A stretch of DNA of 64,000 bases from Desulfovibrio sp. GTDB lineage: Bacteria; Desulfobacterota; Desulfovibrionia; Desulfovibrionales; Desulfovibrionaceae. Positions 17,024-24,200 of this stretch are shown piece after piece (position 1 is the first letter of the stretch; every line of letters begins with the position of its first letter). The notes below the pieces were generated by a model that was not told the origin of the DNA, did no database searches, and saw nothing but the letters and a program-made list of their open reading frames with translations. The translations under genes and the position numbers were made by a program. Location: NCBI GenBank assembly GCA_016218665.1, contig JACRDI010000009.1:1-64000 (forward strand). Direction: 5' to 3'.

Positions 17024-17182
17024 ATGATCGCACAGTTGGTCGCGACGGCCATGACGTTCAGAGCCCAACTCGCGAAGCGCCTGTTTGCAAGGAGCCTTGT
17101 GCTTCGCCAGGAGAGGAACAATTACCGACCTGCCATGGCGTATGCTAAGGTCGGCGAGGGAAGATGGCGGAGGGGCAGGTGA
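17024..17182 (+). CDS. possible small basic protein, 52 residues
   Basis: The support is mainly the very strong ribosome site AAAGGAGG 7 bases before ATG 17024. The peptide is basic and Ala/Arg-rich (MIAQLVATAMTFRAQLAKRL at the start) with an amphipathic N-terminal helix and no recognised family. It could be a real small protein of the element or a chance frame behind a remnant ribosome site. Confidence 0.38.
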   Translation: MIAQLVATAMTFRAQLAKRLFARSLVLRQERNNYRPAMAYAKVGEGRWRRGR

Positions 17183-17250
17183 TCACCGCCCGCTCAGAAC
17201 ATCGTATGTGAGCCATTCTGACTCACCTGGCAGGCCGCTAGGCCCATCAT

Positions 17251-17292
17251 CGCCAAGCCAACAAGCCGGACCATGAAACCGGCTGCTTGGCG
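17251..17292. repeat. bulged 14-bp hairpin near the element's right end
   Basis: Outer arms cgccaagc (17251-17258) and gcttggcg (17285-17292), and inner arms agccgg (17264-17269) and ccggct (17279-17284), pair with one 5-base bulge and a 9-base loop. It may be an attachment- or transfer-site structure, or a transcription end. It lies just before the terminator at 17327. Confidence 0.65.
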
Positions 17293-17326
17293 AATAAGGC
17301 GCAATTGCAACTCCCACTCGATTCAT

Positions 17327-17352
17327 AGACGGCCCGCAATGGGCCGTCTTTT
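17327..17352 (+). terminator. intrinsic terminator, plus strand
   Basis: Perfect 9-bp arms agacggccc (17327-17335) and gggccgtct (17341-17349) enclose loop gcaat, with a TTTT run at 17349-17352. It would stop transcripts leaving the element toward exbD, which converges from the other side. Confidence 0.8.
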
Positions 17353-17375
17353 CCGTTCAACGCACCATGACAACT

Positions 17376-17813
17376 TCACTTCGGGGACATCGCCCTAACG
17401 GCCCCCACCTCGTCACTTTCTGCCACCACGCCGAGCTTCTCGATACCGACGCTCTTTATCTCGCCCATGACCCTGACCACCACGCCGTAGGTCACGCGCT
17501 TGTCCGCGCGCAGATACAGCTGCTTGTTCTGGGCCACCACCAAGTTCTGGAGGTGGTTGCGCAGGTCTTCGAAGGGTACCCCATATTCGTCAAGGAAGAT
17601 GCCGCCGTCCTTGCTGATAGACAAGACGAGGTGGTCGCTGCCCGCCGGCAGGGTGCGCACATTGCGCGTCTTGGGCAGGTCCACGTCCACGCCCTGGGTC
17701 AACATGGGCGCGGTGACCATAAAGATGATGAGCAGCACCAGCATCACGTCCACAAAGGGCGTGACGTTGATTTCGGCCATGTAACGGCCCGCGCCGCCCA
17801 CGTTGGCGCCCAC
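17376..17813 (-). CDS. exbD: ExbD/TolR-family proton-channel subunit
   Basis: A 145-residue inner-membrane protein that, with ExbB, uses the proton gradient to energise TonB. The single membrane helix near the N-terminus (FVDVMLVLLIIFMVTAPML) has the essential Asp, and the periplasmic domain with NVRTLPAG and LYLRADKRVTYG follows. GTG at 17813 comes right after the exbB stop with AGGAAGG upstream, so the long in-frame extension into exbB is rejected. It is translationally linked to exbB. It serves the TonB receptors of this region, although TolR cannot be fully excluded; there are no tolA, tolB or pal genes nearby. Confidence 0.9.
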   Translation of the reverse strand: MGANVGGAGRYMAEINVTPFVDVMLVLLIIFMVTAPMLTQGVDVDLPKTRNVRTLPAGSDHLVLSISKDGGIFLDEYGVPFEDLRNHLQNLVVAQNKQLYLRADKRVTYGVVVRVMGEIKSVGIEKLGVVAESDEVGAVRAMSPK

Positions 17814-17815
17814 GG

Positions 17816-18517
17816 TCAGCCGTCCTTCCTGGCGCCATGGCCCCAGGTCACCTCGCGCTCCACGCGGTTCAGGAACGCGCCCGCGAAGTTCACCAGTTCG
17901 GTCTCCACCTCGCCCAGCATGGCCAAGAGGTAGTTGTAGGCGATGGTGGCCGGGATGGCGACAACCAGGCCGATGGCGGTGGTCACCAGGGCCTCGGAGA
18001 TGCCCGGGGCCACCGTGGCCAGCGCGGCGGACTGCGACAGGCCTATGGAGTGGAAGGCGTGCATGATGCCCCACACTGTGCCGAAGAGACCGATGAAGGG
18101 CGCGGCGTTGGCGCAGGTGGCCAGGAAGGAGAGCGAGCGAGAGAGCTGCTTCAATTCGGAGCTTACTGCCCGGCGCAAGGCCCGGCGCAGGGTGTCGGAG
18201 ACGAGCTTGCGCTTGTGCGCAGGGGACATGTCCGCCTGCTCCAGCTTGCGGAAGGAACCGACACCGGCGCTTCCGATGCGAGCCAGCGGCGAGTCCTCCT
18301 CGTCGCCGATGGCGCGCAGGCCAGAGACCAGATCCTTCGCCTCGCTGAAAGCTGCATAGCCCGCCGAAGACTGCCGCGCGGCACGGCGGTATGTGATGAG
18401 CTTATGGACGATGATGCCCCAGCTCCACAGGCTCATGAGCAACAGCAGCGCCAGCACCGCCTGTACGCCCGCCGTCGCCCCAAGGATCATCCCCCAAAAT
18501 CCGCTCTCGGGAATCAT
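17816..18517 (-). CDS. exbB: ExbB/TolQ-family proton-channel subunit
   Basis: A 233-residue inner-membrane protein with three transmembrane helices: GVQAVLALLLLMSLWSWGII near the N-terminus, then SFLATCANAAPFIGLFGTVWGI and ALVTTAIGLVVAIPATIAYNYL after a long cytoplasmic loop. The conserved PFIGLFGTVWGIM and the TAIGLVVAIPA box are typical of the family. It forms the pentameric proton channel around ExbD. It diverges from hydA across about 190 bases and precedes exbD by 2 bases. Confidence 0.92.
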   Translation of the reverse strand: MIPESGFWGMILGATAGVQAVLALLLLMSLWSWGIIVHKLITYRRAARQSSAGYAAFSEAKDLVSGLRAIGDEEDSPLARIGSAGVGSFRKLEQADMSPAHKRKLVSDTLRRALRRAVSSELKQLSRSLSFLATCANAAPFIGLFGTVWGIMHAFHSIGLSQSAALATVAPGISEALVTTAIGLVVAIPATIAYNYLLAMLGEVETELVNFAGAFLNRVEREVTWGHGARKDG

Positions 18518-18582
18518 GCGAATCCGTCCTCCTCTTGCGGCCGCTCAAGCGGCCAACCCATCGTCTTTCTTCGAACCCCTGC

Positions 18583-18612
18583 TTGACACGACACAATTTT
18601 TCTGTCTATCAC
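18583..18612 (+). promoter_or_regulatory. candidate sigma-70 promoter of hydAB
   Basis: TTGACA (18583-18588) is followed by an 18-base spacer and TATCAC (18607-18612) in the AT-rich divergent exbB-hydA region. It would give a 5' leader of roughly 90 bases with GGAGG before hydA. The -10 is imperfect. A GTAGCAC motif (18639-18645) lies just downstream. Confidence 0.5.
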
Positions 18613-18705
18613 TTTTTTATGCCACATTTTTAAATTTTGTAGCACGTTGGTGCGTGGTGCCCGACGTGCCCGGAGCAGTGTGTCTACACAATCTGGAGGT
18701 GCATT

Positions 18706-19962
18706 ATGCAAGAAATGGAAAAGGTTATGATGAAGGGGAGCGCCCCGAAAAACATCGACCCCACGAAGTTCTCCTTCGTGCAGGTTGACGCGGAAAAATG
18801 CCAGGCCTGCGGCACCTGCGACGACGTCTGCAAGACCGGCGCGATTCAGCCCGTGGGCAAGGACGAGAAGCGCCAGGTGCTCGACCCGGCGGCCTGCGTG
18901 AACTGCGGCCAATGCCTGGTGAACTGCCCCTACGGCGCCATCTACGAGGAAGTCTCCTTCGTGGATGAGGTGTTCAAGGCCCTGAAGGACCCCAACACCG
19001 TGGTGGTGTCCATGCCCGCCCCGGCCGTGCGCTACGCCCTGGGCGAGGCCTTCGGCCTGCCCGCCGGCACCCACGTGGGCGGCAAGATGCACGCGGCCCT
19101 GCGCAAGCTGGGCTTCAAGCTCATCTGGGACAACGAGTTCACCGCCGACGTGACCATCATGGAAGAGGGAACCGAGCTCTTGAACCGCGTGAAGAAGCCC
19201 AGCCATGGCGCTCCGCTGCCGCAGTTCACATCCTGCTGTCCGGGGTGGGTCAAGTTCGTGGAGGCCTTCTACCCCGAGCTTATCCCCAACCTGTCCAGCG
19301 CCAAGTCGCCCATCGGCATGCTGGGCGCGCTGGCCAAAACCTACGGCGCCAAGCAGACCAAGACCGACCCCGGCAAGATGTTCACCGTTTCCATCATGCC
19401 CTGCATCGCAAAGAAGTACGAGGGTCTGCGCCCGGAGCTGGCTGCCAGCGGCTACCGCGACACCGACGTGACCATCACCACCCGCGAGCTGGCGTACATG
19501 ATCAAGAAGGCCGGCATCGACTTCAAGAACCTGAAGGACGAGGCCGCCGACCCCATCCTGGGCGAGGCCACGGGCGCAGCCACCATCTTCGCCACCAGCG
19601 GCGGCGTCATGGAGGCGGCCCTGCGCCTGGCCTACGAGGTGCTCTCCGGCGACAGGCTGAAGGACGTGGACCTGAAGGGCGTGCGCGCACACGAGGGCAT
19701 CAAGACCGCCAGCGTGGACGTGCCCAAGTTTGGCAAGGTCAACGTGGCCGTGGCCAGCGGGCTCGACAACGCCAAGAAGCTTTGCGACGAGGTCAAGGCC
19801 GGCAAGAGCCCGCACCACTTCATCGAGATCATGACCTGCCCTGGCGGCTGCGTGAACGGCGGCGGCCAGATCCTGAACCCGTCCGTACGCACGGCGGACA
19901 ATGGCTGCAGCAAGGTCTTCGCCGAGATCAACAAGCGCCTGGCCATGAAGGCCCAGGCTTAA
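18706..19962 (+). CDS. hydA: periplasmic [FeFe] hydrogenase large subunit
   Basis: A 418-residue enzyme that oxidises or forms H2 in the periplasm. Two CxxCxxCxxxC ferredoxin-type clusters lie at about residues 35-75 (CQACGTCDDVCK; CVNCGQCLVNCP). The H-cluster motifs are complete: TSCCPGW (L1), MPCIAKKYE (L2) and EIMTCPGGCVNGGGQ (L3). The size is like Desulfovibrio HydA (about 420). It has no signal peptide of its own; in this family it is carried through the Tat pathway by the small subunit, which follows directly. GGAGGTG precedes ATG 18706. The H-cluster maturases HydE, HydF and HydG are not in the window. Confidence 0.97.
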   Translation: MQEMEKVMMKGSAPKNIDPTKFSFVQVDAEKCQACGTCDDVCKTGAIQPVGKDEKRQVLDPAACVNCGQCLVNCPYGAIYEEVSFVDEVFKALKDPNTVVVSMPAPAVRYALGEAFGLPAGTHVGGKMHAALRKLGFKLIWDNEFTADVTIMEEGTELLNRVKKPSHGAPLPQFTSCCPGWVKFVEAFYPELIPNLSSAKSPIGMLGALAKTYGAKQTKTDPGKMFTVSIMPCIAKKYEGLRPELAASGYRDTDVTITTRELAYMIKKAGIDFKNLKDEAADPILGEATGAATIFATSGGVMEAALRLAYEVLSGDRLKDVDLKGVRAHEGIKTASVDVPKFGKVNVAVASGLDNAKKLCDEVKAGKSPHHFIEIMTCPGGCVNGGGQILNPSVRTADNGCSKVFAEINKRLAMKAQA

Positions 19963-19985
19963 GCCTGCGCGAGAAGGAGACAAGC

Positions 19986-20342
19986 ATGAGTGACAATACC
20001 GATTGCACCCGCCGGGACTTCCTGAAACTGGCCGGAGCCGCCGCCGCCGTTGCCGCCGTGGCCACCGCGGCCCCCGGACTTGTGACCGAGGCCGAAGCTG
20101 CCGAGCTTGACTTGGTGACCAAACGCCAGACCGGCGTGTACGCGGCCGACTCCAACCCCAAGCTCTACAAAGCACGTAAATCCCAGGACAATGCCATGGT
20201 GCAGAAGCTCTACGCCAAGGACGGCTTTCTGCACGACGGCCCCACCGGCCACAAAGCCCACCTGCTGCTGCACACGCACTACTTTGACCGCAGCGCTGGC
20301 GTGAAGGCCCTCAAGGCCAAGGGCATCAAGCTGAAGGCATAG
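19986..20342 (+). CDS. hydB: periplasmic [FeFe] hydrogenase small subunit, Tat-exported
   Basis: A 118-residue subunit starting at ATG 19986 with GAAGGAG upstream, 23 bases after hydA. The twin-arginine signal is RRDFLKLAG followed by an Ala-rich hydrophobic stretch and AEAA-type cleavage near residue 38. The mature part (LVTKRQTGVYAADSN and HYFDRSAGVKALK) matches the helical small subunit that wraps HydA. It supplies the export signal for the dimer. Cytochrome c3 is the usual periplasmic electron partner, but none is encoded in the window. Confidence 0.95.
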   Translation: MSDNTDCTRRDFLKLAGAAAAVAAVATAAPGLVTEAEAAELDLVTKRQTGVYAADSNPKLYKARKSQDNAMVQKLYAKDGFLHDGPTGHKAHLLLHTHYFDRSAGVKALKAKGIKLKA

Positions 20343-20425
20343 GCCCCCTCTGAGCCCCCTCACGGGGCCATCACTTGCCGCAGCCTGAGGACAGGATGAG
20401 TCCGAAGCCGAGGGTTGCTTCCCCA

Positions 20426-20926
20426 CTACTGCAAGCGTTTAAGGGCGTCCGCCAGTTCCGTCTCCACCTCCGGCATCGAATACGCGAGGATGGGCGGTCG
20501 CGGTTTGCCGCTTTTCAGGTAGGCGTCGAAGGCCAGGAACTCGGCGCGTGCGCGGTCCTTGAGCGCCTTGTCGCCGCCCTTATCCAACTGGCGTAGCAGG
20601 GCTTGGCCAAGATTGAAGTGCGCAAGTTCGAAGCCGCCCGCGATGGCCTTCTCATATTCGGCCACGGCAAGCTCGTCATCTCCCTGGCGCGCGGCGATGA
20701 CGCCCAGGTCGCCGTGGGCCTCGGCCGCCTCCGGAGTGCCTTCGTAATTGGCGATGAGCTTGTCGTAGTTGGCCTTGGCGAAACCAAGGTTGCCGATGCG
20801 CAGGAAGCGCTCTCCGTGGTGCAGCAGCACGGGGGCTGGCTCCGCGGCTTGAGCGGGGTGGCTGGCGTTCAAGAGCAGTGCGGCGATAGCGAGGCAGATT
20901 GCACCTGGAAAATGAATCCGGATCAT
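20426..20926 (-). CDS. periplasmic tetratricopeptide-repeat protein
   Basis: A 166-residue secreted protein. ATG 20926 follows AGGAGGAG, so the frame reaching 20965 is not used. The signal peptide is MIRIHFPGAICLAIAALLLN with cleavage after AQA. TPR-like helix pairs follow at about residues 45-80 (RFLRIGNLGFAKANYDKLIA) and 82-120 (AHGDLGVIAARQGDDELAVA). It probably acts as a protein-protein adaptor in the periplasm. It converges on hydAB and diverges from the TM1266-family gene. Confidence 0.72.
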   Translation of the reverse strand: MIRIHFPGAICLAIAALLLNASHPAQAAEPAPVLLHHGERFLRIGNLGFAKANYDKLIANYEGTPEAAEAHGDLGVIAARQGDDELAVAEYEKAIAGGFELAHFNLGQALLRQLDKGGDKALKDRARAEFLAFDAYLKSGKPRPPILAYSMPEVETELADALKRLQ

Positions 20927-20976
20927 GACTCCTCCTGGCGGCTCGGTGTTAACTGTTGGTGTCACTAAATTAATAA

Positions 20977-21073
20977 TTGTGCAACGTATTGGATTGCGAA
21001 ATTTGGCTTTGTGCTAAATTCTTGCTGGTTATCGAGTCATGCGCTTGCCAATCGTGAATGATGGTGCTACGAA
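20977..21073. promoter_or_regulatory. AT-rich divergent control region with repeated TTGTGC(T/A)A motifs
   Basis: Within the 180-base gap between the TPR gene and the TM1266-family/TonB-receptor genes lie three similar words: TTGTGCAACGT (20977-20987), TTGTGCTAAAT (21009-21019) and TGGTGCTACGA (21062-21072). The related word TTGTGCTACGT recurs upstream of the FecB-like gene (27709-27719), and its complement-like TTTGTAGCACG lies upstream of hydA. A shared operator for iron or metal control is possible but unproven. Confidence 0.4.
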
Positions 21074-21107
21074 ATAAAAAATAATAACACGAAGTGAGGT
21101 GTTCCGC

Positions 21108-21359
21108 GTGGTTGAGCTTCCCCAACGTATCGGCCTGGTCGGATTGGCTTTTGACGACGCCAAGGCCGTGTGCGGCGGTATTGAGGAGGTGCTCTGCGCC
21201 TTTCCGGACCTGGTCGTTGCGCGCATGACCGTGCCGCAGTGCGGCCAAGGCCGAAGCCTGCTGACGTTGGTCGTCAGCGCCACCACCGACCAGATCGGCG
21301 CCCTGGCCGGCCGGCTCGGCATGATCGAAGACGTACGCGTCAAATCCGTGGTCCTGTAG
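21108..21359 (+). CDS. iron-only hydrogenase system regulator, TM1266 family
   Basis: An 83-residue ACT/ferredoxin-fold protein. The C-terminal TDQIGALAGRLGMIEDVRVKS closely resembles the TM1266 family, named for its association with [FeFe] hydrogenase genes and thought to be a small regulator. GTG 21108 with GAGG 8 bases upstream is preferred to GTG 21099. It stands 9 bases before a TonB-dependent receptor rather than next to maturase genes, linking hydrogenase control with metal uptake. No DNA-binding domain is present, so it probably works through ligand binding or a partner. Confidence 0.78.
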   Translation: MVELPQRIGLVGLAFDDAKAVCGGIEEVLCAFPDLVVARMTVPQCGQGRSLLTLVVSATTDQIGALAGRLGMIEDVRVKSVVL

Positions 21360-21367
21360 GAGTCCTC

Positions 21368-23383
21368 ATGAAATACTCGCGCCTGAGATCCGTCTGCACG
21401 TCGCTCTGCCTGCTCTGCGCCTTGTGCGCACCCGGCCTCGCTGCCGCGGCTTCAGCCACGTTGGACGAGGTCCTCGTCACCGCGCGCGGCATACCCGCCC
21501 CGGCAAGCCAAACTCCCGGCAGCATCGGCGTGGTGACGCAGGAAGACATCCGGGAGAACGGCACCACTTCCGTGGCCGACGCTCTGGCGCGCATTCCCGG
21601 CGTGACCAAGAACGGCGATTCGCCCTGGGGCGCGGACGTGAACATCCGCGGGCTGGGCCGCGACCAGGTCGTGGTGCTCATCGACGGCGTGCGTGTGAAC
21701 ACCACCACGGACATCAACGGCCGTCTCGGCGTGGTGAACGAGAACGACATCGAGCGCATCGAGGTCCTGAAAGGGCCCATCAGCGCCCTCTACGGCTCGG
21801 GCTCCATCGGCGGCGTGGTCAACATCATCACCAAGAAGGGGCGCTTCACCAAAGAGCAGGAGATCCACGGCGAGGGCAACGCCAAGTACTCGACCAACCC
21901 CCAGGGGCCGGATTTCTACGGCAACCTGTCGGTCTCGGATCAACGCTATTGGTTCATGGCCTCCGGCGGCTGGCGGGAGGGCGCGAGCTACTTCGACGGG
22001 CGCGGACAGAAGGTGAACAACACGCAGTTCGAGGATTGGCAGGGAAAGATCGCCGGAGCCTTCAAATGGACAGACGAGCAGAGCTCCATGCTGCAATACC
22101 AGTCCATGGACGGCGACCAGATCGGCGTACCGGGCGGCAATTCCAAGGGCTTGCCCACCAACGCCGACGTGACCCTGCGCGAGAACGACCGGCGCATGCT
22201 CCAGCTTGTGCACACCTGGACGCCCAAGGGCATGGCCCTCACCGAATCCAGCCTGGATCTTTCCTGGCAGCTTTTGACCCGTTATCCGCGCATCGACAAC
22301 TACACCAGCGGCACGGTGGCCTGGCAGCAGCCCTCGGGCACGCACGAGACCCTGAACGGCCGCTGGAAGAATGTCTTTGCACTTGGCGACCACACATTGG
22401 TGGCCGGGGCCGAGGCCTCCAACTGGGACATGCGCTCACGCGCCGAGGTGATGAGCACCGCAGGCGTGCGCACCTTCGCCATGCCCGTGCCCGACTCCAG
22501 CCAGCTCACCAGCGGCGTGTTCGCCGAGGACGACTGGAAGCTCGCGCCGGCCTGGACGCTCAATCTTGGCGGCCGCGCCGATTCCGTACACATCACCAAT
22601 GGCGGCGGCACGGCGATATCCGGCTCCGGCGGCGAGAAGAACGACGCCAACTGGGGCGCGCACGCGGGGCTGACCTGGGTCTTCAGCGATCCTTGGAGTG
22701 CAAGCGTCATCGTCGCAAGTAGTTACCGCACTCCGAACATCCTGGAGCTCTACAAGCACATCGCCCTGGGCGGCGGCAAGTTCGAGGACGGCGACCCGAA
22801 CCTCAAGGCTGAAGAATCGCGTTACGTGGAACTCTCGCTCAAGCGTGCGGGCGAGACCCTGCGGACAACCTCCGCCCTGTTCGCCAACGCCGTGGACAAC
22901 TACATCACCAAGGAGTCCACGGGCGGCGGCAACTTCAAGATGACCAACATCGGCTCGGCCACGCTCATCGGGGTGGAGCAGTCCGTGGAGTGGGACTTCG
23001 CCAGCGGATGGATGGCTTATGCCAACGCAGCGTACACCTACGGCCGTGACGAGACCCACGCCACATGGTTGCCGTTTGTGGCCCCGCTCTCCGGTCTCGT
23101 CGGCGTCAAGCAGACCATTGGCCCCTGGTGGTGGGCCATAGAAAGTCAGTGGGCGCTGGAGCAGAACAACACCCCGGCCGGAACGGAGCACAGCGAATCC
23201 TGGGCTGTCATGAACGCGCGTGCCGGGTACAAGGTTGATGCCGCCGGGCTCAAGCACGAGTTCACCCTGGGCGTCAACAACCTGTTCAACACCTCGTACA
23301 CCAACTTCCTGACCACCGCGCGCGGAAATGTCTACCGGGAGCCGGGACTGAACGCATACGCGAACTACCACTTGAGCTTCTAG
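21368..23383 (+). CDS. TonB-dependent outer-membrane receptor
   Basis: A 671-residue receptor, start ATG 21368 with TAGGAG upstream. The signal peptide spans about residues 1-27 with cleavage after AAA. The TonB box is LDEVLVTA, followed by the plug domain (IRGLGRDQVVVLIDGVRV, IERIEVLKGPISALYGSGSIGG) and a 22-strand barrel ending in YHLSF with terminal Phe. The substrate cannot be read from sequence. It forms one run with the TM1266-family gene (upstream), the NikR-like regulator and the deoxyhypusine-synthase-like gene (downstream), so a metal complex tied to hydrogenase or nickel metabolism is likely. Confidence 0.92.
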   Translation: MKYSRLRSVCTSLCLLCALCAPGLAAAASATLDEVLVTARGIPAPASQTPGSIGVVTQEDIRENGTTSVADALARIPGVTKNGDSPWGADVNIRGLGRDQVVVLIDGVRVNTTTDINGRLGVVNENDIERIEVLKGPISALYGSGSIGGVVNIITKKGRFTKEQEIHGEGNAKYSTNPQGPDFYGNLSVSDQRYWFMASGGWREGASYFDGRGQKVNNTQFEDWQGKIAGAFKWTDEQSSMLQYQSMDGDQIGVPGGNSKGLPTNADVTLRENDRRMLQLVHTWTPKGMALTESSLDLSWQLLTRYPRIDNYTSGTVAWQQPSGTHETLNGRWKNVFALGDHTLVAGAEASNWDMRSRAEVMSTAGVRTFAMPVPDSSQLTSGVFAEDDWKLAPAWTLNLGGRADSVHITNGGGTAISGSGGEKNDANWGAHAGLTWVFSDPWSASVIVASSYRTPNILELYKHIALGGGKFEDGDPNLKAEESRYVELSLKRAGETLRTTSALFANAVDNYITKESTGGGNFKMTNIGSATLIGVEQSVEWDFASGWMAYANAAYTYGRDETHATWLPFVAPLSGLVGVKQTIGPWWWAIESQWALEQNNTPAGTEHSESWAVMNARAGYKVDAAGLKHEFTLGVNNLFNTSYTNFLTTARGNVYREPGLNAYANYHLSF

Positions 23384-23423
23384 CCTCCGTGGCTTGCGCG
23401 TGGTCCAAGCAGAAGGAAAAGTG

Positions 23424-24164
23424 ATGCGATACAATGAAGCGCTCTGGCTCCGCCTCGACGCCGAACAGTTGGAGCAGGTCGACCGGTTCCGCGCCAAGAG
23501 CGGTCGCAGGACCATGACTTCGGCCTTGAGGCACCTGGTGCAGGCGGGCTTGCAGGTGGAGCAAAGACGATCCGCAAAGGAGCGGTCCGTGACCGTCCTC
23601 TCCGTGCTCCACGAGTTGGACCGCGAGGGGCTGACGGGCAGGCTGGCGGACATCCAGCGCAAGGCCGCGGGTCTCATCCTGACCCAGAACCGGTCGCGTC
23701 TGGATGGGCACATAAGCCTGTCCGTGCTCGTGCTCCAGGGAGCGGACAAGCGCATCCGCGAGTTGTTGGAGAGTTTTCAAACCCTGGAGGGCGTCTCGCA
23801 CGCCTGGCTCAGCGAATGCCCGGAGAAGCCCATCGGCACCAGGAGCCTGCGCAGGGCGCTGGGCGCCGGGCTGGCGGAGCATGGCTGGGCCTGTACCCCG
23901 CGAGGCATGGTCATGACCATGCCGCTCATCCTGACCTGCGGGGCGGAACTGCTGTGGAAGCAGCTGCTTGCCATGCGGCCGGACGATCATCAGATCGCCG
24001 TGTCCTTTTCCGTCCATTTAGGCCGCGACGCCTTCCTGCATGTGGCAGTGCTCAAACGGCCGGCGGGCGCCAATCTCTCCGTGCTCCCCCTTCCGTCCGC
24101 GAGAAGGCGCGCGCTCTCGTATGGCCAGGGCTCCGCTCCCGACGCAGCAAGCGCCCATTTCTGA
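23424..24164 (+). CDS. NikR-like ribbon-helix-helix regulator lacking nickel ligands, with extra C-terminal domain
   Basis: A 246-residue protein, start ATG 23424 with AAGGA upstream. Residues 1-43 form a ribbon-helix-helix DNA-binding domain. Residues about 57-130 align with the NikR ACT-like metal domain (LHELDREGLTGRLADIQRK, LSVLVLQGADKRI). An ungapped alignment of the metal loop to E. coli NikR puts Arg79, Arg90, Arg92 and Ser98 in place of the four Ni ligands His76, His87, His89 and Cys95. Residues about 145-235 are an additional domain. It is probably a local repressor or activator of the TonB receptor or of the next gene, with an unknown effector. Confidence 0.78.
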   Translation: MRYNEALWLRLDAEQLEQVDRFRAKSGRRTMTSALRHLVQAGLQVEQRRSAKERSVTVLSVLHELDREGLTGRLADIQRKAAGLILTQNRSRLDGHISLSVLVLQGADKRIRELLESFQTLEGVSHAWLSECPEKPIGTRSLRRALGAGLAEHGWACTPRGMVMTMPLILTCGAELLWKQLLAMRPDDHQIAVSFSVHLGRDAFLHVAVLKRPAGANLSVLPLPSARRRALSYGQGSAPDAASAHF

Positions 24165-24200
24165 ACAACACCGGCCAACAAATCAGACCAGGAGAATTCG

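Larger units (their letters stand above)
9720..17352. mobile_element. integrative element at a tRNA-Leu site
   Basis: The left edge is defined by a cut tRNA-Leu(TAA), followed by an intact tRNA-Leu(TAA) and a tyrosine integrase. Inside are mostly small, AT-richer hypothetical genes on the minus strand, a MarR-like regulator, a second integrase-like gene and long stretches without genes. The right edge is not seen directly; I place it provisionally at the hairpin/terminator cluster at 17251-17352, just before exbD, where core-like gene density resumes. I could not find a matching tRNA 5' half or a clear att repeat at that end. Confidence 0.65.

Noticed and set aside
17376-18074. Long N-terminal extension of exbD into exbB
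   Set aside because: The extension is antisense-free overlap in another frame of exbB; GTG 17813 with AGGAAGG gives the standard ExbD length.
18514-20175. Long open frame antisense to hydAB
   Set aside because: The hydAB sense frames have all catalytic motifs; the antisense product is low-complexity.
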